Positions 46,694 to 59,400 of a DNA stretch of 64,000 bases are shown one piece after another (within the stretch, counting starts at the first letter, position 1; every line of letters begins with the position of its first letter). The notes under the pieces were generated by a model. It was not told the origin of the DNA and searched no databases. It worked only from the letters and a program-made list of their open reading frames with translations. The DNA lies in assembly GCF_030445035.2 (NCBI RefSeq), contig NW_026688628.1:1116001-1180000 (forward strand), read 5' to 3'. Source of the DNA: Dasypus novemcinctus. Lineage: Eukaryota > Chordata > Mammalia > Cingulata > Dasypodidae. The translations under genes were made by a program, and so were the position numbers.

Positions 46694-47108
46694 GGGAAGC
46701 AGACTTGGCCCAGTGGATAGGGCATCTGTCTACCACATGGGAGGTCCCCATGGGAGGTCTGCGGTTCAAATCAGGGCCTCCTTGACCTGTGTCCAGTTGG
46801 CCACGCACAGTGCTATTGCATGCAAGGAGTACCATTCCACGCAGGGGTGTCCCTGCATAGGCGAGCCCCATGCGCAAGGAGTGCACCCCATAAAGAGAGC
46901 CACCCAGTGTGAAAGAAAGTTCAGCTCGCCCAGGAATGGCACCGCACTCACGGAGAGCTCACGCAGCAAGATGACACAACAAAAAAGAAACACAGATTCC
47001 CATGCTGCTGACAACAACAGAAGCGGACAAAGAACATGCTGTAAATAGACACAGAGAACAGACAACTGGGGGGTGGGGGCAGGGAGGAAGGGGAGAGAAA
47101 TTTTTTTT
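46694..47108 (+). mobile_element. DAS SINE (armadillo tRNA-derived SINE), sense
   Basis: Head GGGAAGCAGACTTGGCCCAG with pol III A box TGGCCCAGTGG (46706-46716) and B box GGTTCAAATC (46763-46772). A long tRNA-unrelated body follows (GCATAGGCGAGCCCCATGCG, ACAACAGAAGCGGACAAAG, AGACAACTGGGGGGTGGGGG), then a T/A-rich end. A GTCC/CCATGGGAGGT duplication of about 13 bp sits just before the B box. Imperfect flanking repeats (CTATCTACA and CCTAACTACA) suggest a target duplication. Confidence 0.85.
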
Positions 47109-47119
47109 TAAAAAGCCTA

Positions 47120-48655
47120 ACTACAGATTTGTGGGAAATAGAAAAAGAAGGGCAAACTGTACCTAAATCTAGAAGAAGGAGAAAAACAATATAGATTTCA
47201 GTGAAGAGAAATGAACTAGAGTATAGAAAAAACAATTGTGTGAACCAATGAAATTGTTTCTTGGAAAAGATCAATAAAATAGAAAAGGTTTATTTAGATT
47301 GAAAAAGAAACAAGAAAGAGGATGTAAATTACCAAAATAAAAAATGTAATCAGGGATGTTGCTAAATATTGCTGACATTAAAGGGATTATGAATTAAATC
47401 TATGAATAATTGTCTACCGAAATCTAGAAAATAGAAGAAATGGACCAATTCGTAAAAACATGCAATTTATCTAAATTCACTGAAAAGAAATAGATCTCAA
47501 CAAAAACATAATGAGTAAAGAAATTCAATTAGTTATCAAAAACTTCTCAAAACTAGAAGTCTAGGATCAGACATCTTCCAAAATGAAATCTATGAAATAT
47601 TCAAAGAAGAATTAATGACAATATTTTTCATAACCTTCCAACTTGAAGTCAAGATACATATAGCTTCCAAACTCATTCTATGAGACTAAAGTTATTTTGA
47701 TTCCAAAACTACATAAAGCATATCAAAGAAAGTAAAGCAAGGAGCAATTTCTCTCATAAATAGAGATGCAAAGCACTTAACAAATACTAGCATGTCAAAT
47801 CCAAGAGAATATTACAAGAATTACCCACTAAGACAAAATGGGATTCAAAATGAATGTTCAACTTAAGAAAATCAATGTAATATACCCATTAACCTAATGA
47901 AAAGGAAATTACATGAAAATCTAAATTGATGCAGAAAATGTGAGTGATAAATTCCAACACCTTTTCATGATAAAAATACTTAGAAAAATAAGAATATAAA
48001 TAACTCCCTAAACAGAATAAACAAAATATATAAGAAAACACAGGTAATCTTATCCTCAATCCTGAAAGAGTGGAAGTTATCTCTTTGAGATCTGGAACAA
48101 AACAAGGATGACTGCTTTCAATATTGCTATTCAGTATTATACTGGAAGTTAAGAAATTAGGCCATAAAACTAAATAAAGTCTACACAATTTAGAAAGAAA
48201 AAGTAAAATCATCTGTTTTAAGAAATGTGGTGATCCTTATCTATATCATGACAAGCTGCCCCAAGAAAACCCTAGAGATCATAAATGAATTCAACCAAAT
48301 GAAACCTATCAGGTTTACATGAAAAAAAAAAGTTTTATATTATACAACAGAAAGAACATTCTTAAATGGACAATAAAAAAATCCACTCACCATACCATCT
48401 AAAAGAAGAAAATGCATAGGAATAACTTTAACTAAAAAGGATGCACAATGAAAACCTCAAAAAAAAAGTTGAATGAAATAATAAAAGAACTAAGTAAATG
48501 GCAAGGTATTGTGTGTTCATGAATAGGGAGAATTAATATTGTTAAGTTGTCAGTACTACCCAAAGTTATCTACAGCTTCGATGTAATTCCCATCTAAGTC
48601 CTACGAGCCTTTTTAGCAGAAATGGAAAAGCTGATCCTGATATATGGAAATATAC
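47120..48655 (+). mobile_element. Old L1 ORF2 region, sense, heavily decayed
   Basis: The order of an L1 ORF2 is visible: GAAACAAGAAAGAGGATG, a region equivalent to FTGEFY (47560-47600), GATGCAGAAAATGTGAG (DAEKAFDK equivalent, 47928), and AGCAGAAATGGAAAAGC near 48615. Stops and indels are too frequent to read protein. Confidence 0.65.
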
Positions 48656-49960
48656 CCCAGGAGGATTCCAGTACCATCTTATTATGTTGCATTTACTTAT
48701 TTGCTTATCTCATGCCTTCTAAAGTCTGTGAGCTGTTTGAGCAGAAGCAAAATATCTCACTCTTCTATTCATTCTCAGAATATAACTTACTATTTACCAT
48801 ACAGTATTGTTGAATAAATATTTGTCAAATGATTAAGAAATAAATGATTGAGTGATTTGCACATATATTGCTAAGTTTTGGGGAGAATGGAGAAGAAGTG
48901 AGAGAAAAGGAAATCTTGTTGAGAGAGGGAAGTCCCATGACTCCAAAGGAGACAGATTGGAAACAAGATATTTTAGTGTACCCAGAATCTTTTTTACTAT
49001 CAGTGATAGAGAAACCATTTTGGGAAACCTTGTAATATTAGAGTTCACATCTAAAGAAAGGTGACTTCCTACAGGGAAGGAAGGTGTTCAGTGGGATAAG
49101 AGATGGACATGATTCTCCTTATCTGTCTTCTGAGGTTCAAAACTGGCACGAGTTTGCTTTGTGGTTTTCTTTCTTACCTCCAGAGAAGTATGTATCTTAT
49201 CAAGAAGAGAGACAAAAGAATAATTCATTAATGAGTTTCATGGGAATGAAATCCCTAAAGGTCTCTGTGGCAGGTTGATACTATTTATGAATTCCAAGAA
49301 GAGATTTCAATTATGTTTGTAAACTGGTCTGTTCCTCTGTATATGATACCCTTTGATTGATTTAAATTCATTTTTTTTACATTTACTTAATTAAATCAAG
49401 ATTAGAGCTTTGATTTGATCATATCACTGGCGGTAGTCATGGTTGAGTCCCTGCCCCCTTGGTGTCCTATATAAATGAACACTCACTCATGAAGATACAC
49501 TGGAGCAGACACACAGTGGAACATAATTTCATAGATAGAGATTTTTGTTTCACTGCTTTTTCTTTTTCTAAAATTTTTGGAAAAATCCGGTTCAACACAT
49601 GACATTTAGTCATCAAACAATATGAAGAACTAAATATGAATTTGGGAATGAAGAATTGAGTGACACATTGTTTCTTTTATAAAAGATTATATCTAAACAA
49701 TTTAAGAGACATAGAAATGAGTACATGCAATATCCTGAGCTGGCTCTGAATTCCTAGTGAAGAGGGTCTAGAACTTTGGACTCATCCTGTGTTGTGTGAG
49801 TTAATGAAGGCATCATATGGGACCTCATGATTGAACTGAGCCTTGAAGGAGGAATTGGAATAATTCCATGAGGATGTGGAGGTAGAAGCACAACAAAAAG
49901 AGATAAGAGGGACACAAATGTGAGTTCAGTATAACCATAGGATGTGGTGCAGTTTTAGAA
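48656..49960 (+). repeat. Diverged duplicated segment, copy 2
   Basis: Counterpart of 31321-32620 (see there). Here the equivalent of 31880-32290 is missing and the LTR-like piece at 49266-49525 sits at that point. Confidence 0.7.
49266..49525 (+). repeat. Truncated copy of the LTR-like repeat
   Basis: Starts TGTGGCAGGTTGATAC and contains ATTATGTTTGTAAACTGGTC and TGTTCCTCTG as in 17297-17952, but matches only its first ~260 bp. Confidence 0.5.
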
Positions 49961-50429
49961 ATAATTCTGAATATCTGATGAACAATGATAGGCATTCATG
50001 AAAAGTTGAAAATGAGCCTTGTAAAAGAGAGTCTTGTATTCTGTCCACAAATTGGATCTTTATGTTTGAGGTTATTGGAGTCTGTGTATGGTTTAGAGAG
50101 AGTGATGTTCATGAAAACCCTTGCCAAGTAGAAAGATTTCTCTGGGTTAATATGACTCTATCTGTTGTAAAAACTTTGGAAAGATGATGAGGGATGAAAA
50201 TAGAAGAGTGGATGCATGGAAGGAGGTGTGATGAGTTAGCATATGTGGGGTTGAATCATAAAGTTTTCACTATTAATGCTTGGCATAATGTCAGTCATTT
50301 CATGTTTATCATTTTATTTAGTTATTCCAATTACTCTGTGAAATCGGAGTAATTTTCCAATGCATATAATTGTGTCGGTATTGAATCTTGGAGTTTTATG
50401 ATCCCAGGAATTTGCATTTCACCAAAAAT
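49961..50429. other. Unassigned sequence
   Basis: Beyond the recognisable end of the duplicated segment; no feature seen. Confidence 0.35.
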
Positions 50430-51500
50430 TTTACTTCTTAATAAACTTAATATTTAGAACAGTTTTAGAGTTGCAGAAATCCTGTAAGGATGTTATAAAT
50501 AGTTTCCAAGAATCTCTTACCCCCTTTCCCCTGTTTGTACCATCTGCCATCCAAAATAACACCTTTTATTTATTTGTCATAACTTCTTAGTCACTTTGTG
50601 ATTGTGGCAGCTTCTCAGACTCTTCTTGGTTTTGATAACCTGGATACTTTCGAGGAGTGTAGGTAAGATATATTGTAAAGTTTCCCTCAGTTTGAATTTT
50701 CTGATGTTCTTCTCATGATTAGACTGAGCTTATGGGTTTTTGGAAGAATGCACCAGAAATAAAGTATCATTTTTATACCATCATAACCAGGGTGCATCCT
50801 ATCAACATGACTTATCATTGTTAATATTGACTTCTTTCAGCAGTGTTTTGTGGTTCCCCAGCATAAAGTTCCTCATATCTCTAACCTGCCTTATATCACC
50901 TTTGGGAAGAAGTCACTAAGTGAAACCCATACTTCAAGAGTGGGATTTTTCTCCATGGCCTTGAAAAAGTAATATCTACATAAATTATTGATTTTTTTTC
51001 CTGCAAGAGAGATTTGTCTCTTCTTATTTATTTAATCAATTATTTATTAATATCAGGATGAACTCATGCAATTTATATGATACTTTTAGTAGTGATACAA
51101 TATTACTTTTCTTGTTTAATTTGTTCCACTTTTGGCCAGGGGGTAAAATGTCAGCTGTACTCTTTATCTGTAGTATAACCCCATCATTGAGAGTTTTATT
51201 TTAGCACATGTTTACTCTATGGTACTATAAATTGTGCCAGTCATTTCTTGCATGTTTCTCTCCTAGAGTCAACAATTTCTCCAAGAAGACACTTATTGGA
51301 TAATGGTGATAAATTCCATGTTCTGAGTTCCATGGTACTGTGCCTTCTAAGGCCTCTCTGAAGAGAGTGTGAGGAAACATATGTGTGTATATACATGTTT
51401 ATAAATATGCCTACATACAACACTCTATATTTACTGATACATGAGTTAATAAATCTAAACTATTAACATATAGAACATTCTAGTCTCCTCCCTTGCTTAT
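50430..51500 (-). mobile_element. Ancient L1M-type 3' UTR, antisense
   Basis: Block order of an old mammalian L1M 3' end: ACAGTTTTAGAGTTGCAG, GCAGCTTCTCAGACTCTTCT, TTCTCATGATTAGACTGAGC, CAACATGACTTATCATTG, AAGAAGTCACTAAGTG, then GTTCCACTTTTGGCCAGGGG. Divergence far exceeds that of the young L1 copies. Confidence 0.6.
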
Positions 51501-51784
51501 CTATAATCACCTATTTCACAGTGTGAAAAATATTCCCTCATCTGTCAACTATCTATGAAACTTGATTCCAGTGCAAATGCATAGAAGTATTAGAATTGTT
51601 AATCCATACATGGTGGGTTGGTACATTGTTAATTATAGAACTGTACTTTCATAGTTTCTTTAGGCTTTATTTTACAGAGTCCATTCATATCCAATATTAC
51701 TTCTTTTTTTAAAGTTTAAAACATATCATTGAAAAAGTCTTTAAAGATAATTAATTATGAAAATAATACACATTTATAGGGAAT
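51501..51784. other. Unassigned AT-rich sequence
   Basis: No feature recognised. Confidence 0.3.
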
Positions 51785-52265
51785 GAGTAGATTTTTTTCC
51801 AAAATGTTACACTGAAAAAATACAAGAAGTTCCTTTATACCCCACTCCCCACTCGCAATTGCATCATTTTTAAGTGTATTGATACATAGATCACAAATTA
51901 CATCAAAAAAATAAGAGGTTCCCATAAACCCCCTACCCCACTCTTCCCACATCAACAACCTCATTCATCATTGTGGTTCATTTGTTGCATTTGGTGAATA
52001 CATTTAAGAGCGCTGCTGCACCACGTGGATTATAGTTTACATTTTAGTTTACACCCTCCCCCAGTCCACTCAGTAGGTTATGGCAGGATATATAATGTCC
52101 AGCATCTGTCCTTGCAATATCATTTAGGACAACTCCAAGTCCCAAAATTGTCCCCACATCACCTCTTTTCTTCCCTCTCCCTGCCCTCAGCAACTACTGT
52201 GGCCACTTACTCCACATCAGTGCTCAATTTCTTCCATTGCCAGTCACAACAATGTGTGCGTAAGT
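51785..52265 (-). mobile_element. L1 3' end, antisense, with doubled terminus
   Basis: Terminal blocks at about 51800-51855 and again at 51880-51945, followed by one run of internal 3' UTR (GGTGAATACATTTAAGAGCG, CAGGACAACTCC-like). Same arrangement as 5215-5520. Confidence 0.7.
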
Positions 52266-52772
52266 GGCTCTCTGAATCTCGAAGTTTCAGAATCAGCAAG
52301 GCCAACTCTTTCTTCATCATCTCTGAACACTCTATTCTTAAAAAACTTTTTATATTTTATGGAAGTATATCATTCATACATTAACATACACACTAAAGAT
52401 TGTGATCTTACAAAATATACATACATAACATCACACAGGTGTCTCATACATCACCCTTTCACCAACTCTTTGCATTGTGAAACATTTGTTACAAACTGTG
52501 CATGAACATCATCACAATATTACTACCAACTATAGTTCCTATCTTACATTTGGTGTATTTTTTCCCCAACCCATATTATTTTTTAAATATATTTTTATTA
52601 CAAATATTGTGAACTTGCAAAACAATCATACAGATGTGTAAATTCCCCATACAATTCCACACCCTTGTTGAACATTTGTTACAGATTATGAGACAATATG
52701 ACCAGACTATTACTACCAATCATGGTCTATTAGCATGCTTTTTTTTTAGAGTCATGCAAACCTTTATCTTTC

Positions 52773-53190
52773 TTTTTTTTTAAGATTTATTTATTTATTT
52801 ATTTCTCTACCCTTCCCCAGCCCGACCCCAGTTGTCTGTTCTCTGTGTCTATTTGCTGTGTCTTCTTTGTCCGCTTCTGTTATTGTCAGCAGCACAGGAA
52901 TCTGTGTTTCTTTTTGTTGTGTCATCTTATTGTGTCAGCTCTCTGTGTGTGGCACTATTCCTGGGCAGGCTGCACTTTCTTTCACACTGGGCAGCTCTCC
53001 TTCTGGGGTGCTCTCCTTGTGCATGGGGCTCCCCTACATAGGAGACACCCCTGCATGGCAGGGCACTCCTTGTGTGCATCAGGACTGCACATGGGCCAGC
53101 TACACATGGGTCAATGAGGCCCAGGGTTTGAACTGCGGACCTCCCATGTGGTAGATGGATGCCGTAACCACTGGGCAACGTCCTCTTCCC
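52773..53190 (-). mobile_element. DAS SINE, antisense
   Basis: T-rich start and TTTATTTA repeat, then CAGTTGTCTGTTCTCTGTGT, TTTGTCCGCTTCTGTTATTG, GCACTCCTTGTGTGCATCAG, the inverted B box (GTTTGAACTGCGG near 53128) and inverted A box (CCACTGGGCAA near 53178). The tRNA-like head is at the right end. Confidence 0.85.
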
Positions 53191-53446
53191 ATAGCATACA
53201 TTTAGCACACTTTTTCCATACACCTCCTTTATCAACACAGTACAACTTGACATTTATGCAAGAATATTATAGTATTGCTGTTAACCACAGTCTATAGGTC
53301 ACACTAATTGTAGTTTTCCATGTATATACAATAGTGATATACATCTGCTCTAGTTTACAGAAGAACTTGCTTGTATTTGCACCCTTAACCACAATTCTCA
53401 ACTGCCTCTGGGTTTACTGTGTATTTCAGTCCTTCAGGTATTCTTT

Positions 53447-53854
53447 TATTTTTTTTAAAGATTTGTTTATTTATTTCTCCCCCCCCCCCACCCTGCCCCA
53501 GTTGTCTGTTCTCTGTGTCTATCTCCTGTGTGCTCTTCTTTGTCCGCTTCTGTTGTTGTTAGTGGCACGGGAATCTGTGTTTCTTTTTGTTGCGTCATCT
53601 TGCTGTGTGCTGCCTGCCATTCCTGGGCAGGCTGAAATTTCTTTTGCACTGGACGGCTCTCCTTATGGGGCTCACTCCTAGCGCATGGAGCTCCCTTATG
53701 CGGGGACACCCCTGCGTGGCAGGGCACTCCTTGTGTGCATCAGCACTGCACATGGGCCAGCTCCACATGGGTCAAGGAGGCCTGGGGTTTGAACTGCGGA
53801 CCTCCTATGTGGTAGATGGATGCCCTATCCACTGGGCCAAGTCTGCTTCCCTCT
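53447..53854 (-). mobile_element. DAS SINE, antisense, with target duplication
   Basis: Same structure as the previous copy, with an inverted B box GGGTTTGAACTGCGGACC near 53785 and A box CCACTGGGCCAAG near 53830. Flanks CAGGTATTCTTT (53435-53446) and CAGTTATTCTTT (53855-53866) match 11 of 12, a target site duplication. Confidence 0.88.
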
Positions 53855-54000
53855 CAGTTATTCTTTAGCTTTCTTTCTATTGACATTTACTTCCCCAGAC
53901 TAACTTTTTCAGCCACAATCCCATTTATAATCCAGTTACTACTCACTATAATGTGTTATTATCAGCTCTATCCATCACTACACTTTTAAGTCCAGTTAAT

Positions 54001-54013
54001 TAAAACTTCTACA
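54001..54013 (+). repeat. Left target site duplication of L1 copy C
   Basis: TAAAACTTCTACA, identical to 62589-62601. Confidence 0.88.
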
Positions 54014-55807
54014 GGAGGAGGCAGGGCAAGGTGGTGTCTGAGTGAGTGCAACTGCAAAGAAGCAGCAAAGTGGTGTTGGAGTTTTGCCGGAGCAGGCTGT
54101 TTCAGGACCTTGCAAGGCAGGTGGTGTATGGACGTCTGTTTTTTAGAGACAGTGAAAGAAGTAGTGCTTGCTAAAGGTAGAATTGCAGGTTACAAGCACA
54201 GAGGTTGAAAGCTGTGGGGAGGCGGGACCCTTCCACTTATGGCTGGTGGCCACAATGTTCCCTGAGAACTGTCAGTTGTGTGGTGGTGTCCCTGGGCACC
54301 ATGATCCCCAGATACGTGGTCCCCAGGTCTGTGTCCCCTAAGCTCCATAGTCCGCATTCCACACACCTACATACTCTGAGTCTGCAGTGTCCTGGGCTTC
54401 CGTTTCCCAAGTCCAGCACTTCTGGAGGTCCGGGATTGCCCAAGCCCTCCAGTTTTGGACTGACTCCATGAGTGGGAGGGATTTGGTAGAAGGTGCAGCA
54501 AAGGGGCCAAGCGAGTGAAGGTTCAATTTTCTGGTTCTCCCTCCCTCCTTTTTCTGTGTATCTGTGCTTCGAGGAGCATACCAGCTGGCTTGGGGAGAGC
54601 CTGGGAAGAAAGGAGTAGTGAATCTGCTGACAAAACCCAATTCACCTAAATACCCTGTGATATGAAACTTCGTCTGGGAGAAGGTGGAGTCGGAAAATCA
54701 ACTAGCCCTCTCATAGCACACCTAAAATAGAGGGACTGTAGGAGGTGCTTTCCAAGCTTCCAATAGCATACTTGGGGTTCCTGGTGAGCTGTGGGTGCTC
54801 TCTCTCTGGAAAACAAAAGTCACTGTTTTCTGTGCAGAGCTGGTTCAACAAGGACCCACTTGAATCTCCTACTGGACCTCTCAGGCAGCTTTCCTGCTGC
54901 CCTGGGTGACAGGGAAGTAAGGAGGGGAAAAGGGGAGAATGTCAAATCGCTAAGCATTTTATTTAACTGCAAAGAGATACCTTGCTTGAAACTTTGTCTG
55001 GCATTTTATTGGGTTGTCTTCTTGTTTTCTTTCTCTTAATCCCCCAAGGTCCTTTTTCTCTTTCTTTTTCTTTTTTCTCTTTTTCTTTTTCTTGCTTACT
55101 TACCCCCTCCTTTTTGTCCCTTTTTTCCTTTTCTTTCTTTCATCTCCTTTTTTAAATTTTTAAAAATATTAGGTGCTGCAGGGAGTGCTTCACATTTGCT
55201 GTATTTCCTCATTCTCCATTCCACTTTTGTGTGTATATTAATTTTGGTCACCAACACTATCCCCTTTCCTCTACATCTTTCTATCCTCCATCATTTATTG
55301 TTTCTCTTACATTACACATCTCTTTGTTTGCCCCCCTATTTTTCTGAATTTATTTCTAATACCTTTGCTCTGTTTTCTGTCTTATATTTACTCTTTATAT
55401 TACTGTCCTTTTTTTACTCTTTCCCTCTCTCCTGTACACACTGGCCTTTTAATTCACACTATATTCCTCCCCATATTTAGTTTACTGTCTCATTATACAT
55501 ACACTACTTTTCATACTGTTATAAGTATACATACCTTACATGAGTCAAATATCCATTCTCCTAGATCACACATGGTTCCTCTTAATATTTATTATCAATG
55601 CTACTATTGTTCATTTTTCTTCTCTTACTCTTTTGGCTTCCCTGACCTTAATAGTTTCCTTCAAGTGAACTTAGCCAAGAACAAGGAAATAGAATAAGAA
55701 GAACAAAGTGACAAAGAGAAGAATTAACACACATGCAAAAACAACTAATTAAACACCAAACTAGACAAAGAAGATAAGCAACTGATTAAAACCATCAATA
55801 TAAAATG

Positions 55808-56440
55808 ATGACAAGACAGCAACAAAAAATTACAAACCAAAATAATAATCAGGAAAACATGCTCCAATCCAATGAACAAACTAAAATCAGGAAGAGTAAC
55901 AGAACATCAAACAAGTAATTAAAGTTCTCAAAACATATATTAGGGACAAATTTGATGAGGTGGAGGAAGAGATTAAGAATATGAAGAAAACACTTAGAGA
56001 GAATACAGAAGAAATTGCAATCATACACAAAAAGATAAAAGATGTGATGGTGATGAACAGTACAATTCTAGAAATCAAAAATACACTCTCAGCAAATAAC
56101 AGCAGACTCAAAGAGGCACAGAAAAGAATTAGTGGTGTGGAAGACAGTATATCTGAAATCAAACAGATAGTAGAAGTGATCGATAAAAAGAAAGAAAAAT
56201 TCCAGCATGGATTTAGGGATCTGAATGACAATGGAAAACACACAAACATATACATTACAGGCATCCCAAAAGGAGAAGAGAAGGGAAAAGGGACAGAAGG
56301 GGTGTTGGAGGAAATAATGGCTGAAAACTTCCCAAATCTACTGAGGGAGATGGATGTACATGTCCAGGAAGCACAATGCACTCCAAACAGCATAAATTCC
56401 AACAGGCCTACCCAAGACATATACTTGTACAATTACATGC
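55808..56440 (+). pseudogene. L1 ORF1, copy C, broken and truncated
   Basis: The first frame (55808) has the homologous N-terminus and stops after about 36 codons at the frameshift shared with copy B. The next frame keeps the coiled coil (KNMKKTLRENTEEIAIIHKK, NNSRLKEAQKRISGVEDS) and RRM-like domain (HTNIYITGIPKGEEKGKG, EIMAENFPNLLREMDVHVQE). After NSNRPTQDIYL the C-terminal domain is gone: a deletion joins the frame to ORF2 endonuclease sequence. Confidence 0.75.
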
Positions 56441-59400
56441 TAGGCCACAGAAAAAGTCTCAATGAATTCAGAAAGACTGAAATCATACAAAATAATTTCT
56501 CTGACCACAGTAGAATGAAGCTGGAAATCTTCAAGGGACAGAGACCAAGATTTGGCACCAAGATTTGGAAGTTAAACAGCACTCTTAGAAAAACAGTGAG
56601 TCAAGGAGGAAATGACAAAAGAAATTAATAACTACCTTAAAACTAATGAAAATTATAACACAACATATCCAAACTTATGGGATGCAGCAAAAGCAATACC
56701 GATAGGGAAATTTATAGCCATAAATTCATACATCAAAAAAGAAGAAAGAGCTAAAATTGAATAACTAATTGTACAATTGGAGGAATTAGTGAAAAAAACA
56801 ACAAACTAAATACAAAGGAAGAAGAAAGAAAGAAATAACAAAGATCAGCACAGAACTAAATGAAATAGAAAAAAAGAAAGCACTTGAAAAAATGAGCAAA
56901 ACCAAGAGCTGGTTTTTTGAGATCAATAAAATTGACAAACCGTTACCTAGACTAACAAAGAAAAAAAGAAGGAAGATGATGCAAATATGCAAAATAAGAA
57001 ATGAGAAAGGAGATATCAACATTGACCCCACAGAAATAAAGACTATTATAAAAGGATACTTTGAAAAACTATATTCCAAGAAAAAGGACAATTTAGAGGA
57101 AATGGACAAATTCCTAGAAACACATAAGCAGCTTACATTGATGAAAGAAGAAACTGATGATCTCAACAAACCAATCACAAGTAAAGAGATAGAATCAGTC
57201 ATTAAAACCTCTCAACTAAGAAGAGCCCTGGGCCAGACAGCTTCACAGGTGAATTCTACCAAGTATTCCAGAAAAAACTAACACCAATCATGCTTAAACT
57301 CTTCCAAAAAATAAAAATACAAGGAACATTGCCTAACTCATTCTATGATGCCAACATTACTCTAATACCAAAGCCAAAGACACCACAAGAAGGGAAAATT
57401 ACAGACCAATTCCTCTAATGAACTTAGACATGAAAATCCTCAAAGAAATACTTGCTAATCATATTTAACAATACACTAAATAAATTATACACCATGCCCA
57501 AGTGAGATTCATTCCAGGTATGCAAGGATGGGTCAACATAGGAAAATCAATTAATGTAATACACCATATAAACAGACTGAAGGAAAAAGAATCACATGAT
57601 CATATCTATAGATGCAGAAAAAGCATTTGACAAAATACAGCACAATTTCCTAATAAAAACAATGCAAAAGATCAGAATAGAGGGAAATTTTCTCAACATG
57701 ATAAAGAGCATATATGAAAAACCCGCAGCTAACATCATTTACAATGTTGAAAATATAAAATCTTTCTCTTTAAGATCAAGAAAAAAAGAAGGATGCCCAC
57801 TATCAGCCCTTCTATTTAACATTGTCTTAGAACTACTTGCTCAAGCGCTGAGGGAAGAACCAGACATGAGAGCCATCCAAATTGGAAAGGAAGAAGTGAA
57901 AATTTCACTATTTGCAGATGATATGATCCTATTCATAGAAAACCCTGGGAAGTCTACAAGAAATCTTCTAGAACTCATAAATGAGTTCAGTAAAGTCACA
58001 GGTTACAAAATCAATATGCAATAATCAATACCATTTCTGTATACCAATAATGATCAATCTGAGGATGAAATCAGAAATCAAATACCATTTCCAATAGTAA
58101 ATAAAAAAAATAAAATACCTAGGAATAAATTTAAATAAAGATGTAAAGGACTTATACACAGAAAACTACAAACACTGCTCAAGGAAATCAAAGAAGACCG
58201 AAATAAATGGAAGAATATTCCCTGCCCATGGATAGGAAGACTAAATATCATTAAAATGTCTATCCTACCAAAACTGATCTATGGATTCAATGCAATCCCA
58301 ATAAAAATCCACACAGCATTCTTTAATGAACTAGATAAACTTACTATGATATTTATTTGGAAAGGAAAGTGGTCCCAAATAGCCAAAGACATATTGAAAA
58401 AGAAAAATGAAATTGGAGGAATCACACTACCTGACTCCAAAACGTACTACAAAGCTACAGTTGTGAAAATGGCATCGTATTGACAGAAGGATAGACATAC
58501 TGACCAATGGACTTGAAATGAGAGTTCTGATACAGATCCTCAAATAAACAGCCATATGGTATTCAACAAGGCCACCAAACCTCTCAACTGTGAGAGAATG
58601 GCCTCTTCAACAAATGGTGCCTGGAGAACTGGATATCCATATTTAAAAGAATGAAAGAGGATTACCAATTCACACCTTTTACAAAAATCAACTCAAGATG
58701 GATGAAAGACCTAAATATAAGAGCCAAGACAATAAAGACTTTGGAAAGCAATGTAGGGAAGCATCTACAGGACCTTGTAATAGGAAACGGCTTCATGAAC
58801 TTCACACCCAAAGCATGAGCAGCCAAAGAACAAATAGATAAATGGGCTTCCTCAAAATTAAAGCCTTCTGCACCTCAAAGGATTTTGTCAAGAAAGTGAA
58901 AAGAGAGTCTACACATTGGGAGAAAATATTTGGTAACCATATATCTTATGGGAGAAATATCCTGCATTTATAAAGAATTCCTATATCTTGAAAATAAAAA
59001 GACAAGCAACCCATTTAAAAAATGGGAAAAAGATTTGAACAGATGCTTCTCAAAAGAAGTTTTACAAATAGCTAAAAGGCACATGAAAAAAATGCTCAAA
59101 ATCACTAGCTACTAGGGAAATGCAAGTCAAAACACAATGAGATACCATATTACTCCCATAATTCTGGCAGCTATCAAAAAATCAGAGATCTACAGGTGCT
59201 GGAGTGAATGTGGAGGAATGAGAACTCTCATCCACTGCTGGTTGGAATGCAGAAGGACCCAGCCATTCTGGAGGACAGTTTGGTAGTTTCTCAAAAAACT
59301 AGGTACAGATTTACCATATGAACCAGCAATTCCACTGCTGGGTATATACCCAGAAGATCTGAAAACAAGGACACAAGCTGATACACACACACCAATGTTC

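Larger units (their letters stand above)
52266..54013 (-). mobile_element. L1 copy D 3' part, antisense (interrupted)
   Basis: Retroelement 3' sequence with two related terminal blocks (52330-52560 and 52570-52770), both containing an ACATTTGTTACA and a TATTACTACCAA motif. It continues around two SINEs and joins, across L1 copy C, to the ORF2 C-terminus at 62602-63541. Confidence 0.55.

Noticed and set aside
46694..46775. tRNA gene suggested by A and B boxes
   Set aside because: The boxes belong to the tRNA-derived head of a DAS SINE with a long unrelated body; no full cloverleaf is needed or seen.
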